This document shows positions 24,818 through 64,000 of a stretch of 64,000 nucleotides of DNA, piece after piece. The translations under genes and the position numbers were made by a program. Source of the DNA: Archangium violaceum Cb vi76 (GTDB lineage Bacteria > Myxococcota > Myxococcia > Myxococcales > Myxococcaceae). The notes beneath the pieces are model-generated. The model had not been told where the DNA came from and did no database searches. It saw only the letters and a list, made by a program, of their open reading frames with translations. Each line of letters starts with the position of its first letter. Positions within the stretch are counted from its first letter, which is position 1. Location: NCBI RefSeq assembly GCF_000733295.1, contig NZ_JPMI01000276.1:1-64000 (forward strand), given 5' to 3'.

Positions 24818-26055
24818 GGAGGATGTTTGCCCTGCTCTTGGGGTGCTTCGGCATCGGGGTGGTGCTCTTCGCGACGGTGGAGGTGAATGCCGTCGTGCAC
24901 GTCCGCGAGGGAGAGGTGCTCTCCTCCCGGCCCCGCTCCGTCCACAAGGCGCCGTACGAGGTGCGGGTGGTGGCCCAGTACGTCAGGGAGGGAGACGCGG
25001 TACAGGAGGGCCAGCTCCTGATGCGCCTGGACAACGAGGAGGTCGACGCCGCCGCGCGGAAGGCGGAGGCGGACTACCAGGCCCTGGAGGAGGAGCTGCG
25101 GACAGTGGTGGAGCAGATGGACAATGCGGGCGAGCGGGCCGTGCGCCACCGCCGTCTGCTCGCCATCCTGCGGCGGAAACACGAGGTGGAGGAGGCGCAG
25201 GCCCGCGAGAGCCTGGGCGCGTTCTCCCGCCAGCTGGAGCTCGCCCGGGAGAAGCAGGCACTGGCGGAGGTGAAGGCGGAGCGCAGCCGCGGGCTGCACG
25301 AGCGAGGGCTGCTCTCGAAGGAGGAGCACGAGACGGACTACCGCGGCGTCCTGGAGGCGAGGAGCGCCGCCACCGAGCTGCTGAGGCTTCGGCGGGAGCA
25401 GGAGGCGGCCGGGAAGAAGCTGGGGGGCACCTACCGCGACGAGCTCACACGTGTCGAGCTGGAGCTCCTCGGCGCGGAGGCGGCGCGGCTCTCACTGCTC
25501 GAGCGCTCCAACAAGCTGCGGAGGGAGCTGGAGAAGCAGCGCGAGGAGAAGGAGCTGCGCGGCCGGCTCGCGGCCAGGCGGGAGGTGCGGGCGGACATCC
25601 GCGGCACCATCCGCTACGTCTACAATACGAAAGCGAGCAGCGACCGGCTCATCGCGGGAGAAATCCTGGTCGAGGTGGCGCCCGTGCTGGAGGAGGAGCA
25701 CGCGCTGTATGCGAGGTTCAAGCTGACGCAGAACGAGGTGAAGCGAGTGCTGGCGGGCCAGCCGGCGCACCTCAAGGTGGACGCGTTTCATTTCCATCGG
25801 TACGGGGTGCTCGAGGGGCGCGTCCGCTACGTGTCCCCACCGAACGATGCCAATGAGTTCTTCGCCATCGTGGACCTGCCCCCGCCACACCCGTTCGAGG
25901 TCCGTCCGGGCTACAAGGTGCGAGGCGAGATCGTCACCGGGCAACTGCGGCTCTACGAGTTCGTCCTGGCGAAACTCTTCGACCGCTTCGAGGGGGAGCA
26001 AGCAGGGGCGGCGGGGGCCCCGGAGTCGCAGCAGCCGCAGCCCAGCCCGGGGTGA
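24796..26055 (+). CDS. HlyD-family periplasmic adaptor of the exporter
   Basis: 419 residues. One N-terminal membrane segment (~10-27), a split lipoyl-like domain (VHKAPYEVRVVAQYVREGDAVQEGQLLMRLDNEEVDAA), a long coiled coil (~85-265, Glu/Arg/Leu-rich), the second lipoyl half (ADIRGTIRYV), and a beta-barrel region ending ~385 with EVRPGYKVRGEIVTG. It bridges the ABC transporter to an outer-membrane channel, which is not encoded here and would be a TolC elsewhere. ATG 24796 is preferred, with GGGAGG upstream; the ATG at 24823 sits too close to an AAGGAGG. Confidence 0.88.
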   Translation: MGGLGHIRRMFALLLGCFGIGVVLFATVEVNAVVHVREGEVLSSRPRSVHKAPYEVRVVAQYVREGDAVQEGQLLMRLDNEEVDAAARKAEADYQALEEELRTVVEQMDNAGERAVRHRRLLAILRRKHEVEEAQARESLGAFSRQLELAREKQALAEVKAERSRGLHERGLLSKEEHETDYRGVLEARSAATELLRLRREQEAAGKKLGGTYRDELTRVELELLGAEAARLSLLERSNKLRRELEKQREEKELRGRLAARREVRADIRGTIRYVYNTKASSDRLIAGEILVEVAPVLEEEHALYARFKLTQNEVKRVLAGQPAHLKVDAFHFHRYGVLEGRVRYVSPPNDANEFFAIVDLPPPHPFEVRPGYKVRGEIVTGQLRLYEFVLAKLFDRFEGEQAGAAGAPESQQPQPSPG

Positions 26056-26319
26056 CTCCGGGCCCCCTGTACCTGCTCGTCCTCCCGAGCCCCAGACCGT
26101 CTACCGGGCTCCGCTCCCAGGGGGGCTGCCGAGCGGATGCCGCGGTGCGGTGGGGTTCTGCGCAGTGCGTCGCGCACCCGGCGAGTGCGTAACATCCTGC
26201 GCGGTGCTCCGTGCGTGCTGTACCTGCGACTGCATTGACAACATGCACACGGGTAGGCGCGAAATGCGTCCTTCGCGCGAGACACGAGAGCTGTCCGCGG
26301 CTTCAGGACTTTGAACACC

Positions 26320-28590
26320 ATGACGACCCCTTCCCCCATCGCCCACGCTCCGAACGCGGAGTTCCTTCCGCAGGCCGAGGCCGCCCATGGCGCCCCGCAC
26401 TCCGCTGTCCCCACCGGACGCGTGTCGAAACACCCGCTGGAGCTCGTCTATCCCGGCAGTGGCCACGTCAGCGCCAAGCAGGCCTTCCTGGTGTGGCTGG
26501 CGTACCCCGGGGCCCGGCTGACGGACCTGGGGACGGTGGTCCAGGGAGAGCGCGGCCAGCGGCTGCTGGCCCTGCGCTACATCATCGCCAACGGGGCCAT
26601 CTGGCAGACCCGCTTCGTGTGGAAGCCGGCACTCCAGGCCCTCTCGGGCGGGGAGACGGCCGCCGCCGCCGCCGTGGAGGCCCTGCTCGCGGACATCGCC
26701 CGGCTGAAGGCCGAGCTGTCGGTGGACCCGCGGGCGCACCACGCATGGGCCCGCGACTTCGTGTCTCCCGAGGCGGGGCGGCGCCTGGGCGAGTACCTGG
26801 CGGAGGCGGAGACGCTGCGCTTCCTGGTGCTGATGCACGTGGACGAGGAGCTGCGGAAGCACCTCTTCGGACGGGTGCGCGCGCGGGCGGAGGAGCTGCT
26901 GAACACCGCGCCCGCGGCCCTGGATCTGCTCTATCTGGCCACCACGGACCTGTACGCCTTCCCCGCGACCACCGTGAGCGCCGGGGCGCTGAAGTACATC
27001 ATCGTCGTGGACAAGGGGGAGATGGGGGTCCGGGCGGTCCGCGAGTGCATCGCGCTCGGGATGACGCCCGTGGTCTGCCACAGCCTGCAGGACGATGCGG
27101 ACGCGCTGCAGGTCCGGCTCGCACGCGCGCACGGTGGCTTCACCGTGGGCCTGCAGGGGACGTTCCGCGAGACGTACGCCAACTACGTCCAGATTACGGA
27201 CAAGGTCACCTGCGCCTTCCAGGAGCGCTTCGGAAAAACATGGGAGCGGGAGCTGGCCCGGGCCGCCGTCTACCCGGGCTACGGGCCGCTCGCCGAGAAC
27301 GCCTCCGCCATCCGCCACTTCCGCCAGAACGGCCTCATCTTCATCGGTCCCATGCAGGACGTGGTGGAGCGGGCGGGTGACAAGCGGACCTTCCGCTCCA
27401 TGGTGCAGCAGCTCGACCCCCGCGCGGTGACGCCGGGCATCACCCTGGAGGCGAGCGACGCGAAGGTCATCCAAGAGCGCATCGAGGAAGCGTTCCGCAA
27501 CGGCGTCTTCAGCTTCCCGGGCCGGCTCAAGGCCGCCAACGGCGGCGGTGGCCGCGGCCAGGCCGTCTGCCAGAGCCTCGAGGCCCTGCCGGCGGCCATC
27601 ACCAAGGTGCTGGGGGAAATCCAGGCGAACGGCTGGGATGCGGGCGTGATGTTCGAACAGAACATCCCGGAGACCATCCACCTGGAAGTGCAGGTGCTCC
27701 GGGACCGCTACGGGAACACCCGCCACTTCGGGATGCGGGACTGCAGCGAGCAGCGGGCGAGCCAGAAGATTCAGGAGGAGGCCCCTCCGGCCCTGCTGCG
27801 GGCCTCGCCGGAGTTGCGGGAGCGTGTGCAGCAGCTCGCGGTGCGCTTCGCGGACGAGGTGGGCTACGTGGGCGCCGGCACCATCGAGCTCATGTACAAG
27901 GCGGGGCGGTACTACTTCCTGGAGATGAACACGCGCATCCAGGTGGAGCACCCCGTCACCGAGGAAGTGCACGCCATCCGCCGCGGCGAGGAGCTCGAGC
28001 CGCTCAACCTGGTGCAGTGGCAGATGCGGATTGCCAACGGCGAGCCCATCGACTTCGAGCAGGGCCAGCTCGTGTGCACCCACGTGGGGCGCGAGTTCCG
28101 CATCAACGCCGAGAGCTGGATGCCGAACCTGAAGGACAGCCGCGACGGTGGGGTGGGCCTGTTCGTCCCCAACGCGGGCAAGTTCGACCGCATCGAGATT
28201 CCCGCCACGGACGTCATCCTCGCGAAGCTGAAGGAGGCGGGGACGACGGGGCTCCAGGACCTGAAGATCCGGTTCGACTGTGGCTTCGAGCCCGGGGACA
28301 CCCTGGTCAACAAGGACCCGACGTTCGGCAAGCTCATCATCTCGGTGGCCGCGGAGGAGAACGCCTACGAGCTGCTCCGCCTGGTCTGCATCGAGGTCCT
28401 CGCGCAGATGCGCATCGAGGGCCGGCAGGTGCGCCCGGACGGCGTCGCGCTGGACGGCAAGCCCTTCCTGACCAACCTCGGGGACCACGTGCGCATCCTC
28501 GAGATGCCGCTCATGAAGCAGCACATGCGCGACACCGCCCCCGAGCGCCACGTCAACTGGGTGGTGGCGGCGCTTCGCGCGGCCAGATAG
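26320..28590 (+). CDS. Stand-alone biotin-carboxylase-like ATP-grasp protein with novel N-terminal domain
   Basis: 756 residues. Residues ~1-215 are an unrecognised, mostly helical domain. From ~225 the protein follows biotin carboxylase: the N-domain YIIVVDKGEMGVRAVREC, the ATP-grasp domain with HLEVQVLRDRYGN and RDCSEQR, and the catalytic MNTRIQVEHPVTEEV with its Arg; a C-terminal carboxylase domain follows. The usual GE-I-V-R glycine loop is kept. No biotin-carrier or carboxyltransferase domain lies in the protein or nearby. ATG 26320 is chosen over TTG 26311 by ribosome-site spacing. It is separated from the RiPP-like operon by 264 bp and may be an independent gene; the reaction is unknown. 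Confidence 0.8.
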   Translation: MTTPSPIAHAPNAEFLPQAEAAHGAPHSAVPTGRVSKHPLELVYPGSGHVSAKQAFLVWLAYPGARLTDLGTVVQGERGQRLLALRYIIANGAIWQTRFVWKPALQALSGGETAAAAAVEALLADIARLKAELSVDPRAHHAWARDFVSPEAGRRLGEYLAEAETLRFLVLMHVDEELRKHLFGRVRARAEELLNTAPAALDLLYLATTDLYAFPATTVSAGALKYIIVVDKGEMGVRAVRECIALGMTPVVCHSLQDDADALQVRLARAHGGFTVGLQGTFRETYANYVQITDKVTCAFQERFGKTWERELARAAVYPGYGPLAENASAIRHFRQNGLIFIGPMQDVVERAGDKRTFRSMVQQLDPRAVTPGITLEASDAKVIQERIEEAFRNGVFSFPGRLKAANGGGGRGQAVCQSLEALPAAITKVLGEIQANGWDAGVMFEQNIPETIHLEVQVLRDRYGNTRHFGMRDCSEQRASQKIQEEAPPALLRASPELRERVQQLAVRFADEVGYVGAGTIELMYKAGRYYFLEMNTRIQVEHPVTEEVHAIRRGEELEPLNLVQWQMRIANGEPIDFEQGQLVCTHVGREFRINAESWMPNLKDSRDGGVGLFVPNAGKFDRIEIPATDVILAKLKEAGTTGLQDLKIRFDCGFEPGDTLVNKDPTFGKLIISVAAEENAYELLRLVCIEVLAQMRIEGRQVRPDGVALDGKPFLTNLGDHVRILEMPLMKQHMRDTAPERHVNWVVAALRAAR

Positions 28591-28754
28591 TCCGGCGGGA
28601 ACCCCACTCGGGCCTGGTGCTGGTGGTGCACGTGGGCACCACGTGGCTGCGTCATCCGGCGCATTCTTGGCCACCTGCACCTGCCCGAGCTGCCCCCACA
28701 CCGTCCTCACGGTGTTCAACCTGCTGTTGAAGGTGGCCGGCGCCCAGCATTGTA

Positions 28755-28796
28755 GAAAAGGCGAAGGGCCCGGAACCTTACGATTCCGGGCCCTTC
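28755..28796 (-). terminator. Intrinsic terminator of the tRNA-Asp gene
   Basis: A perfect 13-bp stem (28763-28775 with 28784-28796) and 8-base loop, followed on the minus transcript by GCCTTTTCTA. It begins a few bases after the tRNA 3' end. The stretch 28591-28754 to its left holds no gene I can support. Confidence 0.92.
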
Positions 28797-28799
28797 TAT

Positions 28800-28876
<77 letters not shown>

Positions 28877-28929
28877 ATGAGACGGCTCGGAGCGGGTCGC
28901 ACCCCGAGCGGCGTCGCTGTGTGCAGGCG

Positions 28930-28953
28930 TTATTAACTGATCGGAACTCCGTG

Positions 28954-28957
<4 letters not shown>
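28930..28957 (-). promoter_or_regulatory. Sigma-70-type promoter of tRNA-Asp overlapping the NRPS stop codon
   Basis: On the minus strand a perfect -35 TTGACA (28957-28952) and a -10-like TAATAA (28935-28930) are separated by 16 bases, about 54 bases before the mature tRNA. The -35 hexamer includes the TGA stop of the NRPS gene (28956-28954). Confidence 0.7.
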
Positions 28958-61530
<32,573 letters not shown>

Positions 61531-61534
61531 GGGC

Positions 61535-64000
61535 TCAGTTCTCCGACTCGGTGGCGTTCAGCAGCGCGTCCAGCTCTTCGTCCGAGAGCTGTTCGAGCGC
61601 TTCCGTATCCAGGTTCTTCGAAACCCTCGGGATGGGCGCTTCGGCGACGCGCTTCGTCGACTCCGTCAGGCGCGCGACCGCATCCGCCATTCCCCCGAGG
61701 GTGGGTGACTCGAACACGGCGCGGAGCGGCAGCTCCACGCCCACGGCCTCACGCACACGGGCGACGAGCTGCATCGCCAGCAGCGAGTGCCCGCCCGCGT
61801 CGAAGAAGTTGTCGTGCAGACCCACCTTCTCCAGGCGCAACACCTCCGCCCAGAAGCCCGCCAGCTTCTCCTCCAGGGGCGTGCGCGGAGCCACGTACTG
61901 TTCCCGCTGTGCGCTCCCGGCATGCTCCGGCGCCGGCAGTGACTTGCGGTCCACCTTCCCGCTGGGCAGCAAGGGGAGTTGCTCCAGAACCACTACAGCC
62001 TGCGGTACCAGGAAGTGCGGGAGCCGCTGCGCCAGGGACGTACGCACCTCGACGCTCTCCAGCGCCTGTCCGGGACGCGCCACCACGTACGCCACCAGCC
62101 GCTTGTCTCCGGGCACGTCCTCTCGCACCACCACCAGGGCTTCCCTCACTCCCGGGTGCCCCAGCAGCCCCGCCTCCACTTCGCCCAACTCGATGCGGTG
62201 GCCCCGCACCTTCACCTGCTCGTCACCCCGGCCCAGGTACTCCAGCCTCCCGTCCTTCCTCCACCTCGCCCTGTCTCCCGTCCGGTACAGCCTCTCTCCC
62301 TCTCCGAATGGGCTCGGTACGAAGCGCTCCGCCGTCAGCTCCGCTCGGCCCAGGTAGCCTCGCGCCAGCCCCTCTCCTCCCACGTACAGCTCTCCCACCA
62401 CACCCTCCGGCACCGGCTCCAGCACCCCATCCAGCACGTACACCTGTACGTTCTTCAGCGGCCCGCCGATGGCCACCTCGCGTCCGGCCTCCTCGGGCGC
62501 GGACGTCGTCAGCTCCACCGATGTGGCGACCGCCGTTACTTCCGTCAGACCGTACGTGTTGAGCAGCGGCACCGTATTGCCCACGCGCCGCCTCCACTGC
62601 GCCACGCGCTCGGGCACCGCTCGCTCGCCACCAATCACCACCCACTTCAGCCCCGCTGGCAGCTTCCCCTGTCCCGCTTCCAGGCTCGCCACCACCTCGT
62701 GCCAGAACGCCGTCGGCAGGTTCAGCTGCGTCACTCCCGCCGCCTCGCACCGGGCCAGGAATGCCTCCGGCACGTCCAGCATCTCCGGCGTCCTCAACAC
62801 CAGCGTCCCGCCCCGCGTCAAACACGGGTAGAACTCCTCCGCGCTCGTGTCCCAGCTCACCGAAGCGAACTGCAGCACCCTGTCTCCCGGCTCCACGGGG
62901 AAGGACTGCCACGCCGCCCGCGTGAAATTCACCAGCGAGCGGTGCTGCACCACCACTCCCTTCGGCTTGCCCGTCGACCCCGACGTGTACAGCACGTACG
63001 CCGCGGCCTCGGGCGGCACGTCCACCTTCAGCACCAGCTCACCCGCCACGGTCCGCGACGCTTCGTCCACGTCCAGCCACACGCGGCCCGCCGCCTCTCC
63101 CAGCTTCTCCCTGAGAGCCCCTCGCGCCACCACCACCCGCGCTCCGCTGTCTTCCAGCATGAAGCGCAGCCGCTCCACCGGGTACTCCGTGTCCAACGGG
63201 ACGTAGGCGCCTCCCGCCTTCAACACGCCCAGCAGCGCCACCACCATCTCCACCGAGCGCTCCACGTACACGCCTACCCGCGTCTCCAGCCCCACCCCAC
63301 TCGCCCTCAACTGGCGCGCCAGCTGCGCCGCCCGCGCGTCCAGCGCCCGGTACGTCACCGTGCGGCTCCCTTCCATCACCGCCAGCGCGTCCGGCGTCCT
63401 CTCCACCTGCGCCTCGAACAGCGTGTGGAGACACGTCTCGCGCGGTACCTCCTCGCGCGCCCCGTTCCACTCCACCAGCAGCCGGTGGCGCTCGTCCCGC
63501 GTCAGCAGCGGCAACTCCTCCACCGCCCTGTCCGGCGCCGCCACCGCCTCCTCGAGCAGCGACCGCAGCCGCTCCAGCATCCGCTGGATGCGCTCCTCAT
63601 CGAACAGATCCGCGTTGTACAGCGCCCCGAACATGGCGCCGTCGGCCACCCGCGTCAGCAGCATCGTCAGATCCAGCTCCGTGGCCGCCGGCTCCGACTG
63701 GACCTGGCGCACCTGGAGCCCACCCGGCAGCGACTCGGGCCGAGGCACCTCATCCACCTGCGCGAAGAGCACCTGGAACAGCGGCGCGCGCGCCACATCG
63801 CGCTGCACCCCGAGCGCCTTCAGCAACGGCTCGAAAGGCACGTGCGGATGCGTGAAGGCCCCCAGCACCGACTTCTTCACCCGCCTGAGCAGCTCGCGGA
63901 AGTCCGGCCGTCCCGACAGGTCGCCACGAAGCACCAGCGGCTCGAAGAACAGGCCGAGCAGCCCCTCCGTCTCCACCCGGCCGCGGTTGGCGAACGGCAC
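61535..64000 (-). CDS. Non-ribosomal peptide synthetase, last module (5' end beyond the window)
   Basis: 821 residues visible, starting inside a condensation domain (after its HHxxxDG motif) and continuing A-T to a stop at 61535-61537. Adenylation code D-T-E-N-V-G-T-A-V-K, identical to module 2 of the next protein, and the whole visible C-A region is a close copy of it. The carrier motif is AGGHSLLAM. The C-terminus is an acidic tail ([18 protein letters not shown]), a donor docking motif facing the helical N-terminus of the following synthetase. The true start, earlier modules and any starter domain lie to the right of 64000, so the product's N-terminal part is unknown. Transcribed with the 10-module gene. 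Confidence 0.95.
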   Translation of the reverse strand: MPFANRGRVETEGLLGLFFEPLVLRGDLSGRPDFRELLRRVKKSVLGAFTHPHVPFEPLLKALGVQRDVARAPLFQVLFAQVDEVPRPESLPGGLQVRQVQSEPAATELDLTMLLTRVADGAMFGALYNADLFDEERIQRMLERLRSLLEEAVAAPDRAVEELPLLTRDERHRLLVEWNGAREEVPRETCLHTLFEAQVERTPDALAVMEGSRTVTYRALDARAAQLARQLRASGVGLETRVGVYVERSVEMVVALLGVLKAGGAYVPLDTEYPVERLRFMLEDSGARVVVARGALREKLGEAAGRVWLDVDEASRTVAGELVLKVDVPPEAAAYVLYTSGSTGKPKGVVVQHRSLVNFTRAAWQSFPVEPGDRVLQFASVSWDTSAEEFYPCLTRGGTLVLRTPEMLDVPEAFLARCEAAGVTQLNLPTAFWHEVVASLEAGQGKLPAGLKWVVIGGERAVPERVAQWRRRVGNTVPLLNTYGLTEVTAVATSVELTTSAPEEAGREVAIGGPLKNVQVYVLDGVLEPVPEGVVGELYVGGEGLARGYLGRAELTAERFVPSPFGEGERLYRTGDRARWRKDGRLEYLGRGDEQVKVRGHRIELGEVEAGLLGHPGVREALVVVREDVPGDKRLVAYVVARPGQALESVEVRTSLAQRLPHFLVPQAVVVLEQLPLLPSGKVDRKSLPAPEHAGSAQREQYVAPRTPLEEKLAGFWAEVLRLEKVGLHDNFFDAGGHSLLAMQLVARVREAVGVELPLRAVFESPTLGGMADAVARLTESTKRVAEAPIPRVSKNLDTEALEQLSDEELDALLNATESEN

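Noticed and set aside
26235-26262. Promoter with TTGACA before the ATP-grasp gene
   Set aside because: The -35 hexamer is perfect but no -10-like sequence occurs at 15-19 bases spacing.

Overview
The window is GC-rich bacterial DNA (64 kb). Lipoprotein- and signal-peptide-rich gene content, a 33-kb peptide synthetase gene, GTG starts and G/C-ending codons all point to a myxobacterium, probably of the Archangium/Cystobacter type. That placement is inference; no rRNA or other taxonomic marker is present.

Layout. Positions 1-20.6 kb are ordinary chromosome: an HSL-type esterase; a secreted GH16 glucanase with a beta-trefoil domain; a leftward operon of a GNAT, a small secreted protein and two paralogous outer-membrane-type proteins; an NMT1/THI5-type ABC importer (ATPase, permease, lipoprotein); an MFS transporter; TesB; a deuterolysin-type metalloprotease (M35) beside a lipoprotein that shares its N-terminal domain; a methyltransferase; a CHASE3-type chemoreceptor; an Asp/Asn hydroxylase-family protein; a double GNAT and an AlkD-like protein. 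Between 9.57 and 9.92 kb lies an AC-rich, G-depleted stretch, a strong stem-loop and three copies of a GAAATGTAGGCA motif.

Positions 20.86-26.06 kb hold the most unusual unit, a compact four-gene operon that looks like a RiPP pathway. A 55-residue precursor ends in a (Ser-Lys)n tract. It is followed by a protein fusing a PqqD-like recognition domain to a Ser/Thr-type kinase, then an ABC transporter with an N-terminal C39 leader peptidase, then an HlyD-type adaptor. No cyclase, dehydratase or radical-SAM gene is present, so the kinase is the only candidate tailoring enzyme. A stand-alone biotin-carboxylase-like ATP-grasp protein follows.

Positions 28.95-64 kb (right edge) are the 3' part of a leftward NRPS operon. 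A 10,858-residue synthetase carries ten complete C-A-T modules and a thioesterase. It is preceded, 4 bp upstream, by the last module of another synthetase whose 5' end lies outside the window. Adenylation codes read by eye predict ...X-Ser-X-Val-Asp-Val-Ala-Val-Val-Val-Ala, where X is probably a basic residue. The modules are mosaics of a few near-identical blocks: five Val adenylation domains, two Ala, and two X. The condensation domain after a Val module always belongs to one subclass. A tRNA-Asp gene lies just downstream; its promoter overlaps the synthetase stop codon.
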